Shown: positions 1 to 11,965 of the stretch, one piece after another | How the letters are laid out: each line of letters begins with the position of its first letter | Position numbering within the stretch: position 1 is the first letter of the stretch | NCBI GenBank assembly: GCA_009869945.1 | Contig: WIXG01000084.1 | Coordinates: 1 to 64,000 of the forward strand | Reading direction: 5' to 3' | DNA from: Mesaphorura yosii | Lineage: Eukaryota; Arthropoda; Collembola; Poduromorpha; Tullbergiidae | DNA length: 64,000 nucleotides | Notes under the pieces: generated by a model | The model's database searches: none | What the model saw: the letters and a program-made list of their open reading frames with translations, nothing else | Told to the model about the DNA's origin: nothing | Translations under genes and position numbers: made by a program

Positions 1-3000
1 ATTGGTAAACGAAGAATGCGAAAGTTATCGGCTAAATCGCTCCTTTTTATACCCATGTTGGGAGTAGTCGGCTGGGCAAAGTCAAATTTACGTACAAGGA
101 AATGAAAGTAATTGTGGTTAAAAATAGTACTGAATTTGCCTGAAACATCACAGAATCAGGTTCACAACTCAATTCGTGCACTATGTAAACACGTTTCATG
201 ATGCACGAATTGGGTTCGATGCCCGATTTTGTCGAGATAAGAGACGAGACAGACGTCTGACATGCTAATCGGGGTCACAACATTTGGGACAATTTAGTCA
301 CAAATCCGTTAAAACCTGACACGATTCGCATCTAACATTCAAATATTGTTTACTTCTTCTACACCATTCTGAACTTTAGTACATTATCACACTCATACAA
401 GAAAAAAGTACGAAATGGATTGCATACTCAGTCACAGCATTAAGCAAGTTATGTCTTGATACAATCCTCATTTCAATTCTCATTGATGAAAACCTGTATG
501 TATGTAATATGGAAATGCAGACCAAGAACTAGAAAATCCATGCGCGCGCAGGTGCGCAAGGCCCGGCCACTAGTACTTACATATTCGTTGTGAAAGTAAG
601 CGATCCGAAAATACCTAATACGTAAACATAAGGACTACAATGGAATCATGGAATCAGGGATCAAGTGACGGATTTTCAGTTAAACTGACTTTGTCGGCTT
701 TAGTTTAGATAGTCACTGGATGAATTTAGCTCCAAGTCCGCCGGAGCGAGCGACCACTGCTAAGCTAATCATCTAATGCCTGATCATCGCCAGAATGACA
801 GAATGACCATCTGCGACTTTGATTCTATTCGTGAATGATAATAGTGCAAAATGTACGTGAAATGAACGGGCGTCAGATCATGACGCAATGAAGCTTGAGA
901 ATGTGAGAATTCCTACTTCAGTTTCAATTGCGGATATTAATACAAGATATCATGCTTACCTCTCCCTAAATCCATGGTTAAATTCCAATGAAAGGACTGG
1001 AAACGATGTCCACGTTCAGAATTCATGCTATACTCGTTAAACCTCTAACTCAGACTACCGTAGCTTGCACTTTCACTATAAAGCCACTTCTCGTTTAAAT
1101 GAACAGTTAATTTGTGGCAGTCGAGTCGGAACGAATGACACTCGCTACAAATAAGCAGACATTCCGAAACAGTCATCTTTAAATTCGCGCATAATGCATC
1201 GTCCGAAATCGCCGAGCAAAACCCGAACGAACGCTTATTTCCGGAAAGTTAGCTGCAGAAACGTAGAACCACGACCAGGACTAGAGAGTCTGCCTTGTGA
1301 TCTTTGTTTCATTAGTTCGTCCAGTTTGGGGCTTTAATTCCAACCGGAGCTTACGTAGCAATTGTCCAGCGCACATTCATGCCGCCCTAATGCATACTAA
1401 TGAGGTTGAACAGTTAGTCTATCAGATATCGATGGTTATCGGCTGGGAAAGGACTTTATTGAATGTGAACGCCGGACGCAATACTTGAGTTTCTGAATAA
1501 TGTCGCTGAGTTCCACGACAAAATGAATTTATTGTAGCGAATGTGATTGGGACCGGCTTTAATTTCTGAATTCATCACAGAAGCAGCCGGTCCAAATAGA
1601 TTTCTAGCTGATTACATCGCAATTAGTGAGATTTTAGGCCCGGGCTTGGTGGTAATAATTTTAGTTGAGTTGGGTGGTGGCTGCGCCGTTACTTGTTTTT
1701 GTACTTTTGTATTACATGCACCATCTGTCTTACAACTACTCGCACAAAACTGGCAGAACCCGTTAGTTGGTGAATTTTATAGCACAACAGCCCCATGCGC
1801 ATGTAGATATAGAGACACTCGTGCTTGCTAACAGGTGTAATGTGTAATCTGTAAAATCGGTTGTTGGTTTGTGTTGGTGCTCAAGTTGGCAATTCAGTTT
1901 TAAATCAACTGATGTAACAGTTGGAGTTGGACTACAAGTTACTAAAATTAAAATTCGAAGCCACTAACAGGCTGTACATTTGTACTAAATCAGAAAAGGT
2001 AAGGAAAGTCATTTTGTAATGGAAATTAATTTAATTAAGATCATTCTGGAGTTTGATTCCATTTATATTTGACTTTATTCGTGATTTTCAGAAATCCAAG
2101 GTTTTATACCGCTGTAATCGGTGGGACCACTATTAAATATTGATCAAAGGTACGTTCGCTGTTAATATTTCATAGCATTTTGTTAAGATCACTTAGATTG
2201 TTGTGTCATGGTTATGACCAGTTAATGCAGTTGTATAGGTTTGGCAGCAGTGCGTCATTAGTTCAGCATTGATGATAAGGAAGGCTGCTGTGGTTTAAGG
2301 CTTCTTTTATTGTGATTTTGCCGGCATAATAAGACATTGATGGAGCGGATACAGAATGCAGTGCTTCAGTAGTAGTATTTCAATGAAACAGTTACATATG
2401 ACGATAAGGTATTCAGCCTGGTTTTTATTAGTGAGTCGCTGACCACGATTGATAAGCTCTAATGACTGCATTAAAAATAGCCACACGGACCAATGCCAGA
2501 TTTCTAGTCTTAATGCACTATGCTCTGTGCTATAAATGGCACGCGTATGATTTAATATGTACAATAGGCATTTAGTGTTTCACGCACATTTCCTTATGCG
2601 TCAATGATGTAACGCATTGCTTCAATTACTTTCGCGAATGTTCCTCATATTATTTGCACGATTCTGTATCTGTGATCATGAAGATTTCTTATAGCGCGGC
2701 ATGATCATCATGAGGTTTTACTTAACGTGTGGTGCGGACGTGCGTTACATGAGGATTGCAGTTGTTACGTAACATTTAAAGTATCGAGCAAGGTCTGAAT
2801 CGTGCTCTAGCATATTGAACAACGTGTGGCAAGTTTGTAATAAGCTTTGCTGAATAGAAAACAAAATCCAATATTGCTTTGTCATACTGCCTCTGATTTT
2901 GGTTTTGATGTCCTGTTTGAAACTCAATGCGACCAAACTGGATTGGTCCACGTCCACTTGCAATCCACAATTTAGTTGCTTCGGGCCGATGTACACAACA

Positions 3001-4673
3001 CCCAATGTCTAGAATGAAAAACAAAAAGCATGTGATAAAGAATGATCAGTATTGTCTTGCTCAGGTGGGCATCGGCATATCTTCTGTGCTCTAACGCAAA
3101 CAGGTACCCAATCACATGCCGTACTAAAAGTAGCTAAGCACTTGCTGTAATTGCAGCATCAAAGCTGGTTGTTGTCCTTGAGTCCTCGTGTGCTTGATTC
3201 ACCCGTTCAGATTTTATACTCATTCTTACTTTGTACTTGGGACTGTGTGGATTAAATACCTAACTCGGCACCAGGAAAATTACAGACCATTGCGTTCATA
3301 TAAGCAGTTATTTTTTAAATTGTGAATTGTGAGTTTGAAACGTTTGATACGTTTGAGCTGCTAGCTTCCACAGTCGTCGTGTCGCATCCGGCGCCACTCG
3401 TTGCATTGCCATTTATAAGGTGAGCATATAAATCAGGCAAAATTTCTCAGGCTCAATCAAAAATTCTCAAGACAATGAATGACCTGTGTGGTCGTACGCG
3501 CTGGGAAAACGGACAGAGGACATAAACCAGACCATACTCCGCCTCAACGTCGTGGTTGTGAGAAGCAAAATCATATTAAACTTTCAGAGTATCAGACTAG
3601 ATGTAGATTACTACAGTTTGCATAACAGGTGCAATATAATTCATCCTTGGGTTTAGGATCGTGACCCCTCTTTCCCAGACAAAGACGGAGGTGATGAAGA
3701 ATCAATAACCCAGATTTAAATCCCTCGACTGCTCTATTTATCTACTACGGCAAAGAAAGAAGTACGAAAGGAAGACACACAGTTTGTACCACACATGAGA
3801 AGGATTTCTCGGGACTTGAGTTGACTGCTTTAATTGTGACGTCAAGAAACTTCTAGAAACAGGATCATGAATTCAATCATTTGCTGATCGTACAGCAATA
3901 ACCTCAATAACCCCCGATTTAAGAGTTGCCGTCGTCATTTAGAATTACTGCCTGTACACCTTAAAATGATTTTTTGATTGTTCGTGGACTCGTGAATGAA
4001 TGGACAGTGAGGCAACACACGCACGATCGGCATCGGCAGAAGGAGTCAAGGTGCCGGGTGCCGTCCTTAAGAGTTTTGGGAAGTTGTAATTGCCACGAGT
4101 ACACGTGAGTCCACGGGTGTGAAGTATGACTTGGACTTCGAACCATCACCATTCAACTATCATTTGAAATTAATGTCAACAACAATGTGGCCATCCCACA
4201 GAATGAGTATATTTGCTTTGCAGTGCATAGGCTTCGGGTTTTACGTCGAACTTTGTAGGAACTTTGACCTGTGATCCTTCTGTGTCGGGTTCGACGACGT
4301 ATGATCATGCGACGATGAGACGAAACCCCAGTATAGAATGTACTATGCTAGAAGAGCAATGTATATGCTTAAGAAGAGTTCGCTGTCCATTGCACATAGT
4401 CAGACGGTCGTTCATAATTCCGCATTTTATCGCAAACTCTAATCACTAATCACGGTTATCTCAATAAACGACGGAGTGTAGTGGAAGCCTCTGTCCAGAC
4501 ATACATTAAAATACGCCACGTGTAGCAGTGGCGGCCGTGCTAGTAACATATCAAAGCTGTGCCGATATGAGCTATTAGGTTAACAATTGCCTTGAATGAA
4601 GGAAGAACTAAAAAGTGTTTTATTTCCTTGGTCAGGTAGTGAAGGAGAAGTCTACTATCATCACAGCGCTACA
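1..4673. other. no recognisable gene (4.7 kb)
   Basis: I see no conserved protein domain, no convincing chain of exons and no tRNA or rRNA here. The open frames present are short (at most about 95 codons), many lack an ATG, and none translates into a family I know. The right end, from about 4.6 kb, is probably the promoter and 5' UTR of cytochrome b5, with a possible UTR splice acceptor at about 4637. Confidence 0.5.
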
Positions 4674-5443
4674 ATGGCCGAGGAACTAAAGAAATTCACA
4701 AAGAAAGAAGTCGAGACTCACAAGGACAAGAAATCGACGTGGATCGTCATTCATGATAACGTGTACGACGTGACGGAGTTCTTGGAAGAGGTATTTTGCC
4801 AACTAAAAATATTCTACATTTCGTGCGTCAGAGTACTGATTGTAATTTATAATCTGGCAGCATCCTGGAGGGGAGGAAGTTTTACTCGAACAAGCAGGGA
4901 AGGATGCGACTGAGAACTTTGAAGATGTTGGCCACTCAACTGACGCTCGCACACTTATGAAACAGTATCTTATTGGCGAGTTGGTCGAAGCGGATAAACT
5001 TCATGTGGCTGCCAAAGAGAGGAAGTGGGGTGACGACGCTGGAGAGGAAGAAGCCAGGTGCACTACCTTTTAAAATAGATTAACATAAAATGTGATTCTG
5101 ATGTGATATGCGTCTGGAGTGCACACAAACGTAGTCATTCTAGTCTACTAGTCGCTTGAGTAGAATTCAAGTTTAACGTGCTTACGACGACGGCGAAAGG
5201 ATTGCTTAATCACTTTCCTTGTGTTTGCAAAATGCGACACATTGGGACCAATATTTCTCTGACGTTTTTAATAAGTGTTTTGTGCTGTGATCGTGAATTC
5301 GTGTGTGTGCTGCATGATGACATGAAACTAAATGTTGTAACTCTGTTTTTCTTTTCAGCTCTTGGAAATCGTGGTTGATTCCAATGGCGCTAGCGCTAAC
5401 GGCTTCTCTTGTTTTCCGATTCTTTTTCCTCAAGAGTAACTAA
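4674..5443 (+). CDS. cytochrome b5, tail-anchored (3 exons, 132 aa)
   Basis: Small haem protein that passes electrons to fatty-acid desaturases, cytochromes P450 and related enzymes on the ER or outer mitochondrial membrane. Exons are 4674-4790, 4861-5057 and 5359-5443; phases close and give 132 aa, close to the usual ~134. The haem-binding domain spans about residues 8-85. His40 in HPGG and His64 in VGHST are the two expected axial haem ligands. A C-terminal segment (about residues 108-128, [20 protein letters not shown]) is a single tail-anchor helix followed by a short basic end. The ATG at 4674 is chosen because it starts the usual MAEE-type N-terminus; an in-frame ATG at 4596 would add 26 residues without homology and lies in a likely 5' UTR. 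Identity is secure; which paralogue (microsomal or mitochondrial) is not. Confidence 0.95.
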
Positions 5444-5817
5444 ACTGAAAATGCCAAGAAAACTCTGCTGCAAAGGAGGAGATATTTTATGCAAAGTGGA
5501 AAATGATTCAGTGAAACGGAATATTATAGACGATAAGTAAAATGATATATTGTTAAATGTAAAACCCAAAGAGAGTTTGACTTCTAAAATTATTCGTTAA
5601 TTTGCTTAGTATCATTCTCATTCGTATGGACATCAGTTTCTTGATGTTTGCATGCTTGCATTCTGGAGTAAGTATCCGTTCCACTATCGTTTTAAATTGT
5701 ACAATCGGTTAAGATGGATCCATTCTGCGAGATTGTTCTTACATTTGTAATTGCAATCAAGTTAAAGAAATACAATTCCATGTCTACATGTTCTCAGTGT
5801 GTCGTACGTCTGCTCTT

Positions 5818-6465
5818 CTATTCTCGATTGCGGCAAGTTGTTTCTTCGTCTCGTGACAGCGGTACAGCAAGAGAGTTATCTTGCTTGAAAAGAGCCTGCA
5901 CAACTTGCTTGGTCCGAAGGTGAAGAGATTGAAATTATCCAGTCTTACAATGTCCGATTGAATTTTCAGTTCCACAAGTAGAGATCTCAGGAAACGTTCG
6001 GTGGAGGATGGACTTTGCAGGGGTTTGTTGGAGAGCACCGACAACATGCTCATAATTCTGGCACACTTGCGCTCACAGCGTCTGACCCTTCCACCAAATA
6101 TTCGGACGAGCTCCTTTGAATTGCCCCTCGTTTGCGAAGAAACTGCTGTTCGGTTACGATATGTTGTCTATAAGTAGCAGAGCGAGTATGAAGTAGTGTT
6201 CGCACATTGGTTTTGCGTTTAGTGACCCATTTACCCTTTGCAAAGCATGCCCATGAATTGCTACCTTGCTGACTGGAGCTCTCGAGTTTGCTTGGTCATC
6301 TTCATCCAAATCCAAGTAGGGCACGACCGATGTCTTGAAATATTCTAGCATCCTCCTATCCAATTCGTGATCACAAAGCGGGCAGCTCAAACAACGGCTA
6401 GCAGGTACGGGTAAAGGATACTGGAACGTGTAATGGTCCATGCTATTCCATATGCCAATACTCAT
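5818..6465 (-). CDS. unrecognised 157-aa protein (3-exon model)
   Basis: I do not recognise this gene. Exons at 6235-6465, 5949-6113 and 5818-5895 join in phase (77+55+26 codons) and give 157 aa from the ATG at 6465. The first intron ends at a weak acceptor at 6114, and the second is only 53 bp, so the model is tentative. The N-terminal half has a CLSCPLCDHEL stretch with two Cys-x-x-Cys-like pairs that could bind metal, then an acidic segment (DLDEDD). The second exon is basic and predicted helical (RRCERKCARIMSML). It lies between cytochrome b5 (convergent) and deoxyhypusine hydroxylase (divergent). It could be a fast-evolving gene or a fragment of a larger one. Confidence 0.38.
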
Positions 6466-6946
6466 CTTGTCAAAGATTTGTATTCTTGAGATCACCAGCA
6501 GGATTTAGGATCGACGGTCGAGACCGGTCAAAATGAATTTAAAGTAATGAATGAAGCGAAAACGAATAAAACCTTCAATTGAACGAGCTAAGAATTTTTC
6601 TCAAGCACGCAAGAGTACCAACCTCAAGCTCACGAGTACGGTGTTAACAAAGTTTGGCTCGCCAGCAGCAGGCACAGGTTTGAAATCCTTTCAAGCGCTA
6701 ACTTTAATACGGGCTACGTGGTTGCCGTTGAGACTCATTCATTCGCACATGTTGAAGAAAGTGGACGATCTCGTCGGCCTCGTACTCGTTTCTAAATCCT
6801 AGAAATCATGTGTTTAATTTAACGGGTGAAGGGTCGTCTCGTTAGCTGTAGAGGTGCGACAATACAACAACCTAATTGAGCCACCTTCCAATTAGATCAG
6901 ACTATTGATAACATCAGGGAACCATCATTTCAATTACAGAGCAAGC
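6466..6946. other. divergent intergenic region
   Basis: A 480-bp gap between the starts of the minus-strand unknown gene and the plus-strand DOHH gene, so it probably holds both promoters. A plus-strand open frame at 6551-6802 has no homology I recognise. I see no TATA box that stands out. Confidence 0.4.
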
Positions 6947-8302
6947 ATGGCAAACGCAAATGGTCAGGAAGTTGGCTCAGCCGCCACAGCTGGCGTTATA
7001 GAGTCTGAATCAAGCTTCAGATGGGTAAATTCCCAGGACGATCCGCCTCAGGCACAGTACATCGTGCTGAAGAAAGAACTTGAGGCGTATGGCGACGCTG
7101 ACGCCGATTCTAAACCTGGAAGCGAATCTAAACCGCAACCGTCGACAGTGTCTTTGCTCTACAATGAAGATGACACCAGACTAATTGGTAAATTCATGAT
7201 GGACAAGACAAAACCATTGAAGGGAAGGATGCGAGCACTATTTGTCCTGCGGAACATTTCCACTCCTGTGGCACTGGAAGCAATGAATGAAGGATTTCAA
7301 GATGATTCCGTTATACTTAAACACGAAGTTGCATACTGCATGGGACAAACGCAATTAATAGAAGCGATTCCATACTTGAGAAGGGTTTTGGAAAATCAAA
7401 GCGAGCATCAAATAGTACGACATGAAGCAGGTTTGTTAAATTTCTTAATAACATAAATTGCATAAATAAATCTATTGTATTTGCGCTTTGTTATTCTAGT
7501 TGAAGCCTTGGGTGCAATTGGAACGATGGACTGTGCAAAGATTGTCCTGAAATACCTGAATGATGAATCTGACGTTGTTCGCGATTCCGTGAAATTGGCC
7601 TTGTCAAGAATATCTTATGTATTATATTGCAAGCAGAAGAATCGTCACCCTAAGAAACACGAGGACTTCCACAGTGTTGATCCAGCATTTCCACTGAAGT
7701 GCAAAGATAATGCATCTCTCAATACATTGGAAAAGATACTACTCAATCCAGAAATTGACATTTATACGCGATACGGGGCAATGTTTGCGTTACGAAATAT
7801 TGCTTCTGATGAAGCGGTGGCCATAATTTGTAAAGGTAACGTCGGCAATCACTTTCGCTTTATGCTTTGATAAGGAGATGCCTATACATTTTTTCATATA
7901 CATCCAGGGCTTCAGAACGCCAAAGATAACCCACTCTATAAGCATGAAATCGCGTTCGTCCTTGGACAACTAGCAAATCCAACATCGGAAGGTGCACTCA
8001 GAGATTGTCTCTTGGACGAGCAGCAGGATGAAATGGTAAACAATTACAATCTTTAACTCTCGCTACCACGTAGAGAAAGCTAACGAAGCGAATTTCTGTA
8101 GGTCCGTCACGAATGCGCTGAAGCTTTGGGCGCTCTGGGAACACAAAGTGCCGAAAAAATCTTGAAGCCTCTCGTCACTTGCGAGAACCGCATCGTTCGT
8201 GAAAGTGTCGAAATCGCTTTGGACATCAACGAATATGAAATGAGTGGCAAGCTCGAGTATTGTAATGGTTCTGACATTATCAGAGCGGTTCCTGTTTTGT
8301 AG
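6947..8302 (+). CDS. DOHH: deoxyhypusine hydroxylase (4 exons, 382 aa)
   Basis: Di-iron HEAT-repeat enzyme that hydroxylates deoxyhypusine on eIF5A, the last step of hypusine formation, in the cytosol. Exons are 6947-7430, 7500-7835, 7908-8035 and 8102-8302, and all phases close. Four His-Glu iron-binding motifs are present: KHEVAY (H126/E127), RHEAG (H159/E160), KHEIAF (H286/E287) and RHECAE (H319/E320). The 33-residue spacing within each pair is that of the human enzyme. Duplicated blocks such as EALGAIG, FALRNI and GQL mark the HEAT repeats. At 382 aa it is about 80 residues longer than the usual ~300. The extra sequence is a low-complexity N-terminus of about 70 residues (GDADADSKPGSESKPQ) plus a few residues between the two halves. 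Family assignment is very secure. Confidence 0.97.
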
Positions 8303-8681
8303 CTTTCGAAGCTCCGAATTAACTTTTTATACAGACCTTACTCAACTTCATAAACCAAAGTTGTCATACCGTGATCATTGTTGTTAAAGACTTCACTATT
8401 CTCCATACCCTGTTTTGACCGAGCTCACGCTGAATCATACTTTGCATTGAATCAGTTCACTACGGGACAAAAGGAAAGGCATGAAGACGTCGTAGCTTGT
8501 TGTAGAGACAACTAAACTCCTACTTATTAAATCGATGGCGGAGTGTGATCGAGCGTACGGATCTTTTTTTCAATGGCGAGTTCTTAATTCCCGTAACTCA
8601 TTTAACTCGTAATTCGTAATGTTCGTCGCCCGCGTGGCTGGGACCAGCAGCTAAGCCACAGGAGAAATTAAACAGCACAGG
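8303..8681. other. intergenic, DOHH 3' end to F-box gene
   Basis: About 380 bp with no recognisable gene. It should contain the DOHH 3' UTR and the promoter of the F-box locus. Confidence 0.4.
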
Positions 8682-9049
8682 ATGAGTCACAGGGCCCTCC
8701 CAGTCACCAGGGACGAAATTTTGGCTACAAGTCACAGTGGATTCAATACGTCGGTTAACAATGAATTGGATTTTGTCGGCCTGTTTCCGCCAGAATTGTC
8801 CGAGAAGCTGTTCACATTCTTGTCGCCTAAGGATTTGCTGCAATGCGCTCGAACCTGCATTGCTTGGCGAAGAGTTACGAATTGCAATCTGAATTGGTAA
8901 TTTTATTTGAAATGAATTGGGTGTAATTTTAGACTTGAAGCTGAGTCCAGTCTGTCACTGTGCTATTTTGCCTTCAATTTACACGCAGGAAACACCTTTG
9001 CGAAACACATGGATTTGCCGACGCGACTGGTGGAAGCCATCCCAAGTAG
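8682..9049 (+). CDS. F-box protein, truncated, FBXW-like N-terminus
   Basis: Two exons, 8682-8896 and 8989-9049, joined in phase. Residues about 28-70 form an F-box: FPPELSEKLFTFL, SPKDLLQCARTC, WRRV, ending LNWKHLC. This order is typical of F-box/WD40 substrate receptors (FBXW7-like) that bind SKP1 in SCF ubiquitin ligases. The frame stops at TAG 9047-9049 after about 91 residues, with no WD40 repeats following. Beyond the stop the same frame stays open to TGA 9197-9199 with protein-like content (VTTFRGKY, IEPLCEWRGYHLVWK). That suggests a disabling nonsense mutation, a small missed intron or stop readthrough. The locus is therefore either a small F-box-only protein or a decayed FBXW copy. 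It converges on the transporter gene that starts on the minus strand at 9355. Confidence 0.6.
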
Positions 9050-9354
9050 AATGATACAGAGAATCACGTCGATAAGGTCACAACCTTCCGTGGCAAATAC
9101 ACTCCGAAATTTGTGCTTCCACCCATTTCTAGCACGCGAATTGAGCCATTATGCGAGTGGAGAGGGTATCATTTGGTTTGGAAGATCCGCCGGCTCTGAT
9201 TGGATTTTGGTGATTAATACGCAGTTCAGGGATGACTGGACTATAGTTTTATATATGAGGAATATGCGCGATGCAAAATTTCGCAAAATTGGGGTCTAGA
9301 AGCGTTTCAAGCCTGACTTCAAAATGTGGACTTTTCTTAAATAAACGAACGATC

Positions 9355-11965
9355 TTATTGTTTGAGTTTTTCCATTAAAATTTCTTCCTTTAAATCTGTT
9401 GGGTCAGTTTCGGGTGGAATCGCTTGGAAAATGATTTGTAGCCATTTTGAAGCTGTGTCTGTAAAGAGAATGGAATCAAATGATAAGCCTATATATGGTA
9501 CACAGCATTTGATTGTAAGATAATCTCAATTAATTACCCATTCCAGGCAGTGTGAACTTCCTGTACACAAATAAGTAATAGACAGGTAGCCCAAGGAGGA
9601 TGTATCCGGTGGCCAACAAATGCCCCATCGACGGGGTCATCACGATTGGCATTATGACAAGGTACGCGGCGAATGCACAGAATGTCACTGGAATGATGAG
9701 AGGAACCTGGAAAAACAATTGAGGAACGTAAGAACTCCAAAGATTAAAGGATCTAAATATCATGCCTTAAATGGTCTGGGTGCATTGGGTTTTCTGAAGC
9801 GGAGTGTAATTAAAGCTGCTGCTGCACTTCCGTAGAATATCCACGCTGTGAAGCTAAAGAATTCGATCAGGGGCCCGATATCCAGGAATAATGTGTATGA
9901 AATCGCCAGGAGAGCCTATCAGATGATTTCAGGATGGACAATGGCGTGTCCAAACCAAAGTACCTTCTCTTAAAAATGTAGTATTTCGAAAGAAAAAACT
10001 TACATTAAACGTCATCGCAATTGACGGTGTGTGCCTCTGCACGTCTATAAATGAAACTACTTTTGGAAGGTGTCCATTTTTGCTGGCGACATAACATAAT
10101 CTAAGAAAAAACTTTAATTATTAAAACTCAGCCTTGAGCCTTCTTGACTACAGTGGCAGCAGTGGTGTTGTTGAGTGCAATGGAGTAATGTTCACCTTCC
10201 TGCCGCGAAAATGGAGCCGTTGGCCGATCCATACGTTGAAAGTGCGACTGACAACGGCATCAGAAACGCGAGAGCACCGAGCATCCGGTTTCCAAATACC
10301 TGAAATCACCGAAGAAGGGCCCATTTTCATCTTATCTCATACTGTCTCACATTAATTTCAGTTAGCTAGCACGTACAATTGCGACACCGCCTCCAGTGCC
10401 TGCAATGATTTCGCTTTGTGTCATCACGGTGGAGTAGGAAAGGTTTGCAAAAAAGTAGCACGAGATGACCAACGGCATTCCGAGAAATATGGCAAGAGGA
10501 AGTGTCCTGTAAATACCATACCATGGCAGATGGATTAACACTCTGATTTTGCCGTGTCCGGTCATCAGCTTGAATACCAGGATGTTAAGCTACTGTGTCA
10601 TTGCGAAATTACGAGAGTGAATCGGGCACGAGTTTGAATGCACTAAGTTCGACCCAGCAAGCTGTTCCAGGAGAATTGTTTCCGAGAATTGTTCCCAGCA
10701 ATTGTTTTCGAGTATTGCTCCCAAACAATTGTTCGAGGAGAATTGTTTCCAGACAATTCGAACTCAGATGATTCACATTCGTAATTTCGCACTGAAGGTA
10801 GTTCGAACTTGTGACATTCGAACTGGCGACTTTTTACCTGTAGGGGTTTTCTAGCTCTTCGGCAATGTACCCCATGCTGTTCCTGAAACATAAAATTCAA
10901 AGTTTGAAGGGCGACGAGTTCGACATCTTAGCGACTCTGGCGATTCATTTGAGAAGCTTTTCCTGCCGTTACCATCCATCGTATGCCCACAGGCCGCCAT
11001 AAAATGCTGTAGCCAGGCTTCCAAAATTCCAATTGCTCCCTTCAAAGCCTTTTGTTAACTCACTTGTCATTCCTGAAAGCGACATCACAGCGAAACATGT
11101 ACCATTCATGTGATCCTGATCATTTTCGCTGAGCTTTGGCGACAACTGTTACCTTGAGTCAAGTTGTACAAACCACAAGCAGCAATTAGACCGATGCTCA
11201 GCACTTTGGCCGCAGTAAACACATTCTGTATCTTGGCAGTAAGCGAAACACTTACACTATTGACAAAGCATTGTGTAACTATTAGAATTCCAAGTAGTCA
11301 ATATTAAACTTCCCATAATCAAAGGCGCTTGACCCAATCCTCAACACTTGCAAACATAAAACTGTGATCTTACGTAGCACAAAAGCGCTGAGCAACCTGA
11401 ATGACCATTTATAGTATGCGTAGCACTCAGGATTTTGGAGACATTCCTCTTCGATGAAAGGGGAGATGGTGTACTGCGCAAATGCCAAGGTCACGACTCC
11501 AACGCCGGGTCTCAAGATTGCAGTCGCCACCCAAGCGAACAGGAAGGCTGGCACATTGCCAAACGCCTCCTTGAAGTAGACGTATTCGCCACCGCTGAAG
11601 GGTACGACACTGCCCAGTTCAATGTAGCAAATGGCGCCTGCAAGAATTCGAACCAAAACTGAGTCTGGACATTCTGATTCTGAATCTACAACTAGGACGA
11701 ACCTAAAGTTGAGAATATTCCGCACGCAATCCAGACACTGAGACTCAGCCACACTGATCCAGTTTTTGCAAGTACCAAACCGGGCGTGACAAAAATACCG
11801 GACCCTGCACTCAAAAACACGCATTGTTCTGGAAACCTTCTTGGGACCTCGTCAATGAGTCGAACCTATCATGGACCCCACAATTAGACCAATGGCACTC
11901 GCGAGCCCGAGCTTTCTCTTGAGGCCAACTTTTTCCTGCGGGGCAGCGTGGTTTTGCTTCTCCAT
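9355..11965 (-). CDS. SLC7 light-chain amino-acid transporter A (12 exons, 496 aa)
   Basis: APC-superfamily, LAT/b0,+AT-type amino-acid exchanger of the plasma membrane. Exons: 11866-11965, 11703-11804, 11374-11637, 11153-11278, 10973-11072, 10838-10882, 10377-10506, 10196-10299, 10004-10100, 9766-9915, 9538-9706, 9355-9458. All phases close to 496 aa, the usual size. Key features are the unwound TM1 substrate motif GSGIFVTPG (residues 34-42), [14 protein letters not shown] (TM3 region), TM6 GGLWAYDGW, and EELENPYR after it. The extracellular loop after TM3 has Cys133 and Cys139; Cys133 sits where light chains form the disulfide to the 4F2hc/rBAT heavy chain. The intron after exon 10 begins with GC (9765-9764) instead of GT. 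This gene has one intron (between exons 4 and 5) that its tandem paralogue lacks. Substrate range cannot be told from sequence alone. Confidence 0.93.
10650..10780 (-). repeat. degenerate tandem repeat within intron 6 of transporter A
   Basis: Within the intron between exons 6 and 7, the element GAATTGTTTCC and close variants (ATTGTTCCC, ATTGTTTTC, ATTGCTCCC) recur at roughly 18-24 bp spacing, about six times. The copies are imperfect, which suggests an old minisatellite-like expansion. No function is implied. Confidence 0.5.

Noticed and set aside
200-235. GGGTTCGATGCCC, resembling a tRNA T-arm
   Set aside because: No matching acceptor, D or anticodon stems in the neighbouring 80 bases.
1547-1831. 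94-codon plus-strand ORF with hydrophobic stretch
   Set aside because: It starts at a non-ATG codon, has no family resemblance and no splice partners.
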